Of a DNA stretch of 39,663 bases, positions 21,009 to 31,389 are shown in pieces. Position numbers and translations under genes: made by a program. Position 1 is the first letter of the stretch, and each line of letters opens with the position of its first letter. The notes under the pieces were generated by a model, which saw nothing but the letters and a program-made list of their open reading frames with translations, was not told the DNA's origin and ran no database searches. The stretch is from Paulinella micropora (Eukaryota; Cercozoa; Imbricatea; Euglyphida), in the NCBI GenBank assembly GCA_009731375.1, contig BJOX01000328.1, positions 376,353 to 416,015 of the forward strand, read 5' to 3'.

Positions 21009-21219
21009 TGTCAAAGTATTCCGGCCACCAACAAATTGGTCGCAAGAAGCGGTTATTTGTTGAAAACCCTCAAAAAAATCTTTCGGCCACCCGCAAAAAA
21101 GGGGGAATTTTGGCTGAGGATTTCTTTTTTTTCCTCATGTCCCAACGTTCATAGACAGTCATTGTTACGGTGAAAAACGAGGGGCCACAGTCAAAGTGGC
21201 CGGAATTCTCACACTGACC
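21009..21219 (+). mobile_element. GGCCAC-terminated foldback element (GTCAAAGTATTCCGGCCAC ends)
   Basis: GTCAAAGTATTCCGGCCAC at the left faces GTGGCCGGAATTCTCACACT near 21201 at the right. The inner part has TTTCGGCCACCCGCAAAAAA. The same motif family dominates 23395-23860. It adjoins element F copy 1, so the two may be nested. Confidence 0.55.
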
Positions 21220-21237
21220 TTGCATGCATAATAGTAT

Positions 21238-21332
21238 ATTATGCGGCTAGCCACAAATTCGACGTGTTTTGCGAGCGAGCCGGGCCGGGCGGCGAGCAAA
21301 ACACGTCAAATTTGGCGCGCCGCATATGTAGT
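21238..21332. repeat. GC-rich ~95-bp hairpin element, copy 1
   Basis: An imperfect palindrome with TATGCGGC at one end and GCCGCATA at the other. ACGTGTTTTGC and GCAAAACACGT lie inside, around a GC-rich centre (GAGCCGGGCCGGGCGGCGAG). A related copy lies at about 37458-37545. Confidence 0.75.
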
Positions 21333-21375
21333 TTTATCGGTAACCTGACCACATTTTGTGGAGGTGACGGATAAA

Positions 21376-21551
21376 TACATACATACATTACATACATACA
21401 TAGTAAAGTGTAGGGAGCATAGTGAGGGTCGATCTTGCATGCATACATACACACATACATACATACATACATGCATACATGCATGCATACATACATACAT
21501 ACATATATACATACATACATACATACATACATACATAAAATGCATATATAC

Positions 21552-21623
<72 letters not shown>

Positions 21624-21625
21624 CC
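21376..21625 (+). repeat. (ACAT)n and (TATC)n arrays
   Basis: ACAT at 21376-21405 and 21437-21540, and TATC at 21553-21622, with a 40-bp unique segment between. Confidence 0.95.
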
Positions 21626-21656
21626 ACACGCTGAAAAGAAAGCGGGAGTAAGGAAT

Positions 21657-21700
<44 letters not shown>

Positions 21701-22115
21701 ACATACAGATATACCCCATGCTGAAAAGAAAGCGGGAGTAAGGAGAAAGAGAGNNNNNNNNNNNNNNNNNNNNNNNNNNNNNNNNNNNNNNNNNNNNNNN
21801 NNNNNNNNNNNNNNNNNNNNNNNNNNNNNNNNNNNNNNNNNNNNNNNNNNNNNNNNNNNNNNNNNNNNNNNNNNNNNNNNNNNNNNNNNNNNNNNNNNNN
21901 NNNNNNNNNNNNNNNNNNNNNNNNNNNNNNNNNNNNNNNNNNNNNNNNNNNNNNNNNNNNNNNNNNNNNNNNNNNNNNNNNNNNNNNNNNNNNNNNNNNN
22001 NNNNNNNNNNNNNNNNNNNNNNNNNNNNNNNNNNNNNNNNNNNNNNNNNNNNNNNNNNNNNNNNNNNNNNNNNNNNNNNNNNNNNNNNNNNNNNNNNNNN
22101 NNNNNNNNNNNNNNN

Positions 22116-22148
<33 letters not shown>

Positions 22149-22174
22149 ATACAGATGAAAAGAAAGCGGGAGTA

Positions 22175-22210
<36 letters not shown>

Positions 22211-22230
22211 AACGCTGAAAAAAAAGCGTA
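21626..22230 (+). repeat. Cassette array 6: GAAAAGAAAGCGGGAGTAAG cassette + (GA)n
   Basis: Cassettes occur at about 21631, 21722 and 22156, with a degenerate one at 22214 (GCTGAAAAAAAAGCG). They are linked by GA runs and a TAACATACAGAT segment (21698 and 22144). A 362-N gap (21754-22115) lies inside. Confidence 0.85.
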
Positions 22231-22293
22231 CGCAAAAGGGACCCCGGTCATAAATCCAGGAATCGACTAGATTAATATATATATATATATATG

Positions 22294-22346
<53 letters not shown>

Positions 22347-22427
22347 CAAAGGGACGCCCGTCATGAATCCAGGAATCGACTAGATTACAATATATATATA
22401 TATATATATATCAGTCATAAATCTATA

Positions 22428-22469
<42 letters not shown>

Positions 22470-22498
22470 ATGAATCCAGGAATCGACTAGATTACACA
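22231..22498 (+). repeat. Cassette array 7: ATCCAGGAATCGACTAGATT cassette + (AT)n
   Basis: Full cassettes (CCGTCATGAATCCAGGAATC then GACTAGATTA) occur at about 22231, 22345 and 22465, with a truncated one (CAGTCATAAATC) at 22411. Copies are separated by AT and ATGT runs. Confidence 0.9.
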
Positions 22499-22551
22499 AA
22501 CAACACACACACACACACATACATACATATATATATATATATATATCAACC

Positions 22552-22705
22552 AGACAGATGGACAGACAGACAGAACGCAAACAGAAAGATAGATAGATAG
22601 ATAGGTAGACAGACAAATGGACAGATAGACAGATTGCAAACAGAAAGATAGATAGATAGATAGGTAGACAGACAGATGGACAGATAGACAGATTGCAACA
22701 AAAAA

Positions 22706-22737
<32 letters not shown>

Positions 22738-22748
22738 ATAGATAGATG

Positions 22749-22789
<41 letters not shown>

Positions 22790-22988
22790 GTAGGTAGGTA
22801 GGTAGGTAGACAGACAGATGGGCAGATAGACAGATTGCAAACAGAAAGATAGATAGGTAGATAGGTAGACAGATAGATGGACAGATAGACAGATTGCAAA
22901 CAGAAAGATAGATAGGTAGATAGGTAGACAGATGGATGGACAGATAGACAGATTGCAAACAGAAAGATAGATAGGTAGATAGATAGAC

Positions 22989-23031
<43 letters not shown>

Positions 23032-23036
23032 CAGAT
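22552..23036 (+). repeat. Cassette array 8: GACAGATTGCAAACAGAAAG cassette + (GATA)n
   Basis: A unit of about 60 bp containing GATTGCAAACAGAAAGATAG occurs six times at irregular intervals, with (GATA)n and (GGTA)n between. One copy has GATTGCAACAAAAAAATAG. Confidence 0.9.
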
Positions 23037-23051
23037 ATCTTAACACTTACC

Positions 23052-23122
23052 CGTGCGCCCAAATAGATAGATAGATAGATGGATAGATAGATACATAGAT
23101 AGACAGATAGATAGATAGATCA
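23052..23122 (+). repeat. (GATA)n microsatellite
   Basis: Interrupted GATA repeat upstream of element F copy 2. Confidence 0.9.
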
Positions 23123-23175
23123 TTTCGGATGTAGCAAAGTCATTTTGAGCCCAGGAAATTACCGCTGTTACCCTT

Positions 23176-23391
23176 GAGAAGTTCCTTGTCTTAACCACAA
23201 CAAGCAATGATTTCAAACTCTTCGTTCTCAGCCGGTTCTGATCTTTTGCGGCTTGTGTAGTGGCTCATTTGAAAGCTCTCATCAAGAGCTTTCTAATGAG
23301 CCATAACACAGGTTGTAGACGCAAATACTGACTGAGATCAAAGCGCTTGAAGTCATTATTGTTCGTTGTACTTAAGAAATAGGAACTTCTC
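23176..23391 (+). mobile_element. Foldback element F, copy 2
   Basis: GAGAAGTTCC at the left end and GGAACTTCTC at the right. The interior is nearly identical to copies 1, 3 and 4. It is followed directly by the GGCC-motif region. Confidence 0.9.
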
Positions 23392-23394
23392 CAG

Positions 23395-23860
23395 CCAGAC
23401 CGCAAAAAACGGTAAGGACGAGTGAAAAATTTCGGCCAGGAAATATTTCGGCCAGTGATTTTCCACCGCAGAATACGTTGTTTTTTCACAAAAATTTGGG
23501 TGGCCGGAATTCTTCCCTAGTCTGTTCACCGCAAGAAACGTTATTTTTTGTTGCCAAAATTTGAGGTGGCCGAAATTCTTCACTTTCCCCTTAAGGGTTA
23601 ACCTGTCGGATTTCATTTGTTTTGGCGGGTGAAAAATTTCGGCGACCTCACCTTTCGGCCAACCGTAAATATGGGGAATTTTGGGCTAAACTTTTATTTT
23701 GAGGACAAGAAATGTACCGTAATTACCGGTTGGCCAAAATTCTTCACAACTTTGAATAACACATGTACCGTTATTACGGGATAATTTGTTCTGGCCGAAA
23801 AATTTCCACTACTTCTTCAGTGTTACCTTGTAGGATTTCAGTCGTTTTGGGACACTGTTG
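23395..23860. repeat. Nested TTTCGGCCA / TGGCCGAAA foldback region
   Basis: Eight related motifs alternate in orientation: GTGAAAAATTTCGGCCA forms at about 23421 and 23444, the inverse TGGCCG(A/G)AATTCTTC at about 23512 and 23567, then GGTGAAAAATTTCGGCGA, CTTTCGGCCAACC, TTGGCCAAAATTCTTCAC and CTGGCCGAAAAATTTCC. Small ACCG...CGGT hairpins sit beside several. This looks like several copies of one foldback element nested in each other. No coding sequence was seen. Confidence 0.65.
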
Positions 23861-23869
23861 ATCAAACAC

Positions 23870-23927
<58 letters not shown>

Positions 23928-24075
23928 ACCTGAAGAATTTTGGCGTTTTGGGACACTGCTGCTCAAACACCTCTCTCTCTCTATCTCTCTCTCTCTCTCT
24001 CCCTCTCTCTCTATCTCTCTGTCTCTCTCTCTCTCTCTCTGTCTCTCTGTCCCTCTCTCTCTCTCTCTCTCTTTA

Positions 24076-24150
<75 letters not shown>

Positions 24151-24205
24151 TCACCTGAAGGATTTCAGCCGTTTTGGGACACTGCTGCTCAAACACCTCT
24201 ACAAA
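23833..24205 (+). repeat. Cassette array 9: GTTTTGGGACACTGCTGCTC cassette + (CT)n
   Basis: A cassette (CACCTGAAGGATTTCAGCCG then TTTTGGGACACTGCTGCTCA) occurs at about 23835, 23927 and 24152. The first two are followed by CT repeats, the first also by TA. Confidence 0.9.
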
Positions 24206-24417
24206 TGTATGTATGTATGTCTGTATGCATGTATGTATGTATGTATATACCTACCGTAACGTTACGTACGTCATGCATGTACGTACGTGTCACGTAACGT
24301 AACGAAACGTAACATAACGTAACATAACGTAACGTGACGGATGTACGTACAGACGTACGGACGGACGGACGGACGTCCGTGCGTACGTACGTATGTGTGT
24401 ATGTACGTATATGTATA

Positions 24418-24510
<93 letters not shown>

Positions 24511-24535
24511 ATGTAGCATGTATGTATGTATGTAT

Positions 24536-24566
<31 letters not shown>

Positions 24567-24570
24567 GACC
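24206..24570 (+). repeat. GTAT, CGTAA/ACGT, AT, GT, CT arrays
   Basis: GTAT at 24206-24245, then a CpG-rich block of CGTAACGTAA, ACGT and GACG repeats at 24254-24395, (AT)n to 24472, (GT)n to 24494, GTAT to 24541 and CT to 24566. The CpG-rich block stands out from the rest of the window. Confidence 0.9.
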
Positions 24571-24614
24571 TCTTCGTTTCCTCTTAGTCACGTACGAATA
24601 CCAATCAATCCCTA

Positions 24615-25111
24615 NNNNNNNNNNNNNNNNNNNNNNNNNNNNNNNNNNNNNNNNNNNNNNNNNNNNNNNNNNNNNNNNNNNNNNNNNNNNNNNNNNNNNN
24701 NNNNNNNNNNNNNNNNNNNNNNNNNNNNNNNNNNNNNNNNNNNNNNNNNNNNNNNNNNNNNNNNNNNNNNNNNNNNNNNNNNNNNNNNNNNNNNNNNNNN
24801 NNNNNNNNNNNNNNNNNNNNNNNNNNNNNNNNNNNNNNNNNNNNNNNNNNNNNNNNNNNNNNNNNNNNNNNNNNNNNNNNNNNNNNNNNNNNNNNNNNNN
24901 NNNNNNNNNNNNNNNNNNNNNNNNNNNNNNNNNNNNNNNNNNNNNNNNNNNNNNNNNNNNNNNNNNNNNNNNNNNNNNNNNNNNNNNNNNNNNNNNNNNN
25001 NNNNNNNNNNNNNNNNNNNNNNNNNNNNNNNNNNNNNNNNNNNNNNNNNNNNNNNNNNNNNNNNNNNNNNNNNNNNNNNNNNNNNNNNNNNNNNNNNNNN
25101 NNNNNNNNNNN
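24615..25111. other. Assembly gap (497 N)
   Basis: The sequence resumes inside a SINE copy, so at least part of that SINE lies in the gap. Confidence 1.
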
Positions 25112-25136
25112 GGCACCGACGGGAATCGAACTGGCG
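25112..25136 (-). mobile_element. SINE fragment after gap
   Basis: GGCACCGACGGGAATCGAAC then TGGCG matches the B-box part of the SINE. It runs into (GAA)n without the A-box head. Confidence 0.8.
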
Positions 25137-25356
<220 letters not shown>

Positions 25357-25625
25357 AGTGCTTCTCTGTCAATGGCTGATGCATTTCTGCACATGCGCCT
25401 CCATCGTCTCACCCGTGAGGGGAGTACGAAGAATTGACGATAAGCTCTAATGACACCCCCGCAAGGGCAGTTCCAACACTTCCAGACGGGCCGGTATGTT
25501 CAATGAAAATACTGGTCCAGAAATAGACCGGTATGTTCAATGAAAATACTGGTGGCACCGACGGGAATCGAACTGGCGACAGGGCCCAGATGGTAGAACT
25601 TGACCACTGGGCTATCACGGTGTCC

Positions 25626-25626
<1 letters not shown>
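25357..25626 (-). mobile_element. SINE copy 4, full length with internal duplication
   Basis: Nearly identical to copy 3, including the internal 38-bp duplication. The second duplicate differs (CCAGAAATAGACCGG against CCAGACGGATCGG). (AAT)n lies on both sides. Confidence 0.9.
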
Positions 25627-25673
<47 letters not shown>

Positions 25674-25679
25674 GTAATA

Positions 25680-25768
<89 letters not shown>

Positions 25769-25920
25769 GTGATAATGATAATAATAATATGTACAAACCA
25801 TTTTCCCACGTGTAGAGTGTGCTCATCCGTCTTGGTCAGATAATCACTGCTTCCTTGAAACCTTGATCAAAACCACCACAACATAAATGAATAAGGATAA
25901 CTTGGAAGAGATGGAGGAGG

Positions 25921-25923
<3 letters not shown>
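25627..25923 (+). repeat. (AAT)n and second TGTACAAACCATTTT segment
   Basis: (AAT)n 25627-25790, then TGTACAAACCATTTTCCCAC and about 110 bp of unique sequence containing the 46-bp segment also seen at 25288. A G-rich run follows. Confidence 0.85.

Positions 25924-25981
<58 letters not shown>
25924..25981 (+). repeat. 58-base poly-G run beside a gap
   Basis: An uninterrupted G homopolymer ends at the 44-N gap (25982-26025). Its length and position suggest a sequencing or assembly artefact rather than genomic poly-G. Confidence 0.7.
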
Positions 25982-26025
25982 NNNNNNNNNNNNNNNNNNN
26001 NNNNNNNNNNNNNNNNNNNNNNNNN

Positions 26026-26289
26026 AGAAGAAGAAGCAGAAGCAGAAGCAGAAGAAGCAGAAGCAGAAGAAGCAGAAGCAGAAGAAGCAGAAACAGAAGA
26101 AGCAGAAGCAGAAGAAGCAGAAGCAGAAGAAGCAGAAGCAGAAGAAGCAGAAGCAGAAGCAGAAGCAGAAGAGGAAGAGGAAGAGGAAGAGGAAGAGGAA
26201 GAGGAAGAAGAAGAAGAAGAAGAAGAAGAAGAAGAAGAAGAAGAAGAAGAAGAGAAGAAGAAGAAGAAGAAGAAGAAGAAGAAGAAGAA

Positions 26290-26354
<65 letters not shown>

Positions 26355-26368
26355 AGAAGAAGAAGAAA

Positions 26369-26403
<35 letters not shown>

Positions 26404-26511
26404 CGAGGAGGAGGGAGGAGGAGGAGGAGGAGGAGAAGAAGAAGAAGAAGAAGAAGAAGAAGAAGAAGAAGAAAAAGAAAAAGAAAAAGAAGAAGAAGAA
26501 GAAGAAGAAGA

Positions 26512-26572
<61 letters not shown>

Positions 26573-26608
26573 GTAATAATAGTAATAATAATAATAATAA
26601 TAATAATA
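26026..26608 (+). repeat. (GAAGCA)-type, GAA, GGA then AAT arrays
   Basis: A GCAGAAGCAGAAGAA-type repeat to 26168, GAG/GAA to 26400, GGA to 26432, GAA to 26512 and (AAT)n to 26608. The purine strand is almost pyrimidine-free over about 350 bp. Confidence 0.95.
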
Positions 26609-27052
26609 CTATATCTGAGGCGTACTGATGCAGATAATGGCATATCCTCAACGGACATAAGCCTCCAATACCCTTGTTCGAGGTCCTCCACCCCCCCGTG
26701 TCAGTCTCTCGCCTGATGATCGGGGCCACCGATGGAGCTCCTGAGGGCAAGACTGCACTAAGCCGAGGTTATTCCGCAGTCCCAGCAACCTCTTGCAAGA
26801 CGTCACCGAATGTGCAAGTGCATACACCAAGCGCGGTTGCTAGAGCTGCCTCGAAACCCCACCCATAACAATCTGGTGTCTGCTGGGTCCTGGGCTATCA
26901 ACCAGCATATGCGGAGTTTAAGATCTTTTACGCGCGCAACGACCCTCCTCCCCAGCATCTACCACCAAAGGGTTATGAGTTGGCGTCACAGTTTAACGCC
27001 TTGAGGCCATTGGGCTGGAACTCTGTTTAGCAAGTGTGACTAGGTTTTTTCA

Positions 27053-27053
<1 letters not shown>
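26609..27053 (+). mobile_element. Repeated coding fragment W, copy 1, flanked by (AAT)n
   Basis: About 445 bp of GC-richer unique sequence between AAT arrays. The frame from 26869 to the stop at 27028-27030 reads ...VLGYQPAYAEFKIFYAR then NDPPPQHLPPKGYELASQFN and ALRPLGWNSV, which has real-protein composition. TAA at 26866 interrupts the frame upstream. The last 114 bp match 37987-38097 exactly on the other strand. Two identical coding 3' ends, one with A-rich trinucleotides directly after it, fit the tail of a retrotransposed element or retrogene. The protein family is not recognised. Confidence 0.6.
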
Positions 27054-27128
<75 letters not shown>

Positions 27129-27203
27129 AATAATAATAACAATAACAACAACAACAATAATGATAAATAAACAACAATAATAAATAGTAATAGTAATAGT
27201 AAT
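27054..27203 (+). repeat. (AAT)n decaying to AAC/AGT trinucleotides
   Basis: AAT array with ACA, TGA and AGT variants toward the 3' side. Confidence 0.95.
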
Positions 27204-27229
27204 CATGATAAGCATAGTGCAAGGCGAAC

Positions 27230-27244
27230 GTATCTATCTATCTC

Positions 27245-27312
<68 letters not shown>

Positions 27313-27325
27313 CCTATCTATCTAC

Positions 27326-27379
<54 letters not shown>

Positions 27380-27450
27380 CTATCTATCTCTCTTTCTATC
27401 TATCTATCTATCTCTCTATCTATCTATCTATCTCTCTATCTATCTATCTA
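27230..27450 (+). repeat. (TATC)n microsatellite
   Basis: About 220 bp of TATC with CTCT and ACC interruptions, ending at the flank of element F copy 3. Confidence 0.95.
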
Positions 27451-27470
27451 GGTGGCTAAGTTATGACGAT

Positions 27471-27685
27471 GAGAAGTTCCTTGTCCTTAACCACAATACG
27501 CAATGATTTCAAACTCTTCGTTCTCAGCCGGTTCTGATCTTCGCGGCTTGTGTAGTGGCTCATTTGAAAGCTCTCATACAAGAGCTTTCTAGTGCGCCAT
27601 AACACAGGTTGGTAGATGCAAATATTGACTGAGATCGAAGCGCTTGAAAACATTGATCGTTGTACTTAAGAAATAGAAACTTCTC
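27471..27685 (+). mobile_element. Foldback element F, copy 3
   Basis: GAGAAGTTCC left end; the right end is GAAACTTCTC (one substitution). The 20 bp immediately upstream (GGTGGCTAAGTTATGACGAT) are shared with copy 4, so the repeated unit is larger than the palindrome or the pair arose by duplication. Confidence 0.9.
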
Positions 27686-27692
27686 ATAGTAT

Positions 27693-27721
27693 ACTATCTA
27701 TCTATCTATCTATCTATCTAA

Positions 27722-27806
<85 letters not shown>

Positions 27807-27828
27807 CATCCATCCATCCATCTGTCCA

Positions 27829-27868
<40 letters not shown>

Positions 27869-27910
27869 TACTATACAAAACTATACTATACTATACTATA
27901 CTATACTATA

Positions 27911-27994
<84 letters not shown>

Positions 27995-27995
27995 A
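27693..27995 (+). repeat. (TATC)n with (CTATA)n pentamer block
   Basis: TATC arrays interrupted by CATC and GTCT variants (27805-27850) and by (ACTAT)n at 27867-27913. Confidence 0.95.
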
Positions 27996-27999
27996 TATG

Positions 28000-28460
28000 G
28001 CATACTGGCGCAGTCTGAGGAATTCCTGGCGAACGGTGGCTAAGTTATGATAATGAGAAGTTCCTTGTCCTTAACCACAATCAGCAATGATTTCAAACTC
28101 TTCGTTCTCAGCCGGTTCTGATCTTCGCGGCTTGTGTAGTGGCTCATTTGAAAGCTCTCATCAAGAGCGTTCTAATGCGCCATAAACACAGGTTGTAGAT
28201 GCAAATATTGACTGAGATCGAAGCGCTTGAAGTCATCTATCGTTGTACTTAAGAAATAGGAACTTCTCAAAGTATATGGATCATCTGCTAGACGCCCATA
28301 GCGAAGGCCATAGTCAGGCAGTAGATATGGAATAGATATGGAAAATTAAGGCAATAGTTAGGCATACTGCCATAGTCAGGCAGTAGATATGGTAAATTAA
28401 GGCAATAGTGAGGCATACTGGCGCAATCTGAGGAATTCCTGGCGAACGGTGGCTAAGTTA
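28000..28460 (+). repeat. 48-bp direct repeats bracketing element F copy 4
   Basis: GCATACTGGCGCAGTCTGAG then GAATTCCTGGCGAACGGTGG CTAAGTTA begins at about 28001. A near-identical copy (one base different) begins at about 28413. Between lie element F copy 4 and a tandem 62-bp unit (GCCATAGTCAGGCAGTAGAT at 28307 and 28369). Confidence 0.85.
28055..28268 (+). mobile_element. Foldback element F, copy 4
   Basis: A 214-bp copy with GAGAAGTTCC and GGAACTTCTC ends. The central palindrome has one change (AAGAGCGTTC). This copy and copy 3 share the same small changes (CTGATCTTCGCGG, GAGATCGAAGCGC), marking a subfamily distinct from copies 1 and 2. Confidence 0.9.
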
Positions 28461-28474
28461 GCCTCCAGGTCCCT

Positions 28475-28565
28475 ACATACATATACATACATACATACAT
28501 ACATAGCATATCATTGCTTCCTCGCCTGATCTTGCGTTTGGGCGTCTTAGCAGTGGGTGGATGCA

Positions 28566-28601
<36 letters not shown>

Positions 28602-28695
28602 TACATATATATATATATATGTATATATACCGAGTCCACGGAAACGAAGCGTTGGAATAGATCAACTCTTTCTGAAAAGGGAGGAGGGAGGGAAG

Positions 28696-28734
<39 letters not shown>

Positions 28735-28785
28735 AGAGAGGGAGAGAGGGAGAGAGAGAGAGAGAGAGAGAGAGTTGAATTAATA
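28475..28785 (+). repeat. ACAT, AT and GA/GGGA repeats with short unique inserts
   Basis: ACAT at 28475-28505 and 28562-28593, AT to 28627, a 50-bp unique insert, then GA/GGGA to 28775. Confidence 0.9.
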
Positions 28786-29160
28786 ATAATAATAATAATC
28801 TTAATCTTAATCTTAATCTTATAATCTTAATCTTAATCTTAATCTTCCCTCTTCCCTCCTTCCCTCTTCCCCTCTTCCCCTCTTCTTCTTGCTTCTTGCT
28901 TTCTTCTTCTTGCTTCTTGCTTTCTTCTTTCTTCTTGCTTCTTGCTTCTTTCTTCTTTCTTCCTTCTTCTTCTTCTTCTTCTTCTTCTTCTTCTTCTTCT
29001 TCTTCTTCTTCTTCTTCTTCTTCTTCTTCTTCTCTTCTTATTCTTCTTTCTTCGTTCTTCTTCTTTTTTCCTGCTCCTTCTCCCCATTGTTTCCATGTCG
29101 TCGTCGTCGTCGTCGTCGTTATCGTTGTTGTCGTCGTCGTCGTCATCGTCACCGTCGTCA

Positions 29161-29192
<32 letters not shown>

Positions 29193-29193
29193 A

Positions 29194-29225
<32 letters not shown>

Positions 29226-29238
29226 ATCATCATCGTCG

Positions 29239-29272
<34 letters not shown>

Positions 29273-29340
29273 CGTCATCATCATCGTCATCATCGTCATC
29301 TTCGTCATCGTCGTCGTCGTCGTCGTCGTTGCTTTCCTTG
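28786..29340 (+). repeat. AAT, AATCTT, CTT and GTC/ATC arrays
   Basis: Successive blocks: AAT, (AATCTT)n 28797-28845, CTT/CTTG 28846-29070, then (GTC)n with ATC variants 29096-29330. Poly-D, poly-S and poly-E frames come from this. Confidence 0.95.
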
Positions 29341-29384
29341 TTAGTCCTTGTCGTCGTTGTTCTTGCTGCCATTAAACCCGTTCT

Positions 29385-29498
29385 CACCACCCCCCAGAGT
29401 TCCGGGTTCTGGGGGTGAAAGTAGCCACCACAGGCCAGGCTTTTTCAGGAAGCAAAACCCAAGAAAGTGGCACCAGAAACCCGGAATTCTGGGTGGTG
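29385..29498. repeat. ~114-bp hairpin with CACCACCC / GGGTGGTG ends
   Basis: The left arm (CACCACCCCCCAGAGTTCCG) and right arm (CCGGAATTCTGGGTGGTG) form an imperfect foldback around TAGCCACCACAGGCC. It may be a small MITE or a single inverted duplication; no second copy was seen. Confidence 0.6.
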
Positions 29499-29549
29499 TA
29501 GAAAGCGCCTTTTATTATTGGTAGGTACCTGCGTAAGACCAGGGAAGTA

Positions 29550-29591
29550 CATCAGACTGGGGGCAGGACGGTGTTTCACTCCTACACACAT

Positions 29592-29628
<37 letters not shown>

Positions 29629-29725
29629 ATATATATATATATATGTACATACATGCATACATACATACACACATACATACATACATACATACATACATAC
29701 ACACACACACATATATATATATATG

Positions 29726-29759
<34 letters not shown>

Positions 29760-30070
29760 GTGTACACACGCACACACAAATACACACACACACACAGACA
29801 CACAGACACACACACACACATATGTATATACATATATGTATATATATATATATACATACATACATACATACATCAAACTGGGAACAGGACGGTGTTTCAC
29901 TCCTGAAACACACACACATACACACTACATACATACGTACGTACATACATACATACATACATACATACATACATACATACATACACACATACACACATAC
30001 ATACACAGATACATACACAGATACATACATACACAATTACATACATACATACACACATACACACACACAA

Positions 30071-30105
<35 letters not shown>

Positions 30106-30550
30106 ATATATATATACATAGATATATATACATATATGCATACATACATACATATACATATATATATACACATACATACATACATACATACATACATGCA
30201 TACATACATACATACATGCATGCATGCATGCATGCATGCATACATACATATGTACATACATACATACGTACATACATATATACGTACCTACATACATACG
30301 TACATACATACATACATACGTGCACATACATACATACATACATACATACATGCATACATACATAATACATATACATACATGCACACATGCATACATGCAT
30401 ACGTACATACATACATATGTACATACATACACACAGACGCACAGACACACAGACACACAGACAGATATACATACATACATACATACATACATACAAATAT
30501 ACACTCAGAAGACACAGACAGACACAGACAGACACACAGGACACACAAGC

Positions 30551-30603
<53 letters not shown>

Positions 30604-30704
30604 AGACAGACAGACAGAAGAAAGACAGACAGACAGACCGACAGACAGACAGACAGACAGACAGACAAAGACAGACAAAGACAGACAGACAAAGACAGAC
30701 AAAA

Positions 30705-30746
<42 letters not shown>

Positions 30747-30748
30747 TA

Positions 30749-30785
<37 letters not shown>

Positions 30786-30812
30786 CACGGACAGACACAC
30801 GGACAGACAGAT

Positions 30813-30845
<33 letters not shown>

Positions 30846-30850
30846 CATAC
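29550..30850 (+). repeat. CA, AT, ACAT and GACA arrays with CAGGACGGTGTTTCACTCCT
   Basis: A 27-bp cassette ending CAGGACGGTGTTTCACTCCT occurs at about 29563 and 29886. CA/AT/ACAT arrays follow, then ACAT/GCAT to 30430 and GACA/GACAAA repeats to 30800. The HTYIHTY and TDRQTDRQ frames are repeat translations. Confidence 0.95.
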
Positions 30851-31200
30851 ACCCCTTACACCCACACATAAACCACACACGTAAACCACATGGCCAGACA
30901 TATGTGCGAATAAGGAATCCTTGAGCTGGGACATACATGTGGCATGATCCATAACAACCCCAACAACTAACAGCAATTTGTTGGAGGTATCCCTTATTGC
31001 TTGAGCAGTAGTGACAAAAATGACTCTGATACATATACTGAAGGTGTTACCTAGCGTGCGAATGACAGCACTCTGGATGACGCGTGCAGTTCGGTCGGTC
31101 ATCCTTCTTTTTGTGGTCACCTTTCACTTTCAAGCTGTGCAAGAGGGCTGTCCCCGGTGTAGACAGTCCACCCTTCACCGCTTTCATGTGGTATAAACTT
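30851..31200. other. Unique segment, possible minus-strand coding relic
   Basis: On the minus strand, 31120 to about 30890 reads TARVIQSAVIRTLGNTFSIC and QAIRDTSNKLLLVVGVVMDH, protein-like in composition. It then runs into GT repeats. No family is recognised, and a T-run (31200-31216) lies just upstream on that strand. It could be chance. Confidence 0.25.
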
Positions 31201-31389
31201 TTTTTTTTTTTTTTTTCTTTGAAAGATGGAGAGGGAATGTAAGTCTCGTCGATAAACGATAGAGATAGTGCGAGTGATCTGCCACACATTTTGCAGTGAT
31301 CACCTGGACATTTGCATCGTATGAAATCTGCCAGAAATTATTATGCCTATTTTCAATCGCCTTCACGCAGATGCGACTAAAAGACGTGT

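Noticed and set aside
22552-23036. CRISPR-like array of spaced repeats
   Set aside because: Spacers are GATA/GGTA microsatellite, not unique; repeats are irregular and the context is eukaryotic.
24254-24345. Telomere-like (CGTAACGTAA) repeat
   Set aside because: Does not match a TTAGGG/TTTAGGG-type unit and changes quickly into ACGT and GACG repeats.
28547-29390. Acidic poly-D or poly-E protein on the minus strand
   Set aside because: Direct translation of (GTC/ATC)n and (CTT)n trinucleotide arrays.
30746-31120. Minus-strand gene TARVIQSAVIRTLGNTF...
   Set aside because: Protein-like for about 75 residues but not recognised, runs into GT repeats, and shows no splice or start support; kept only as a possible relic.
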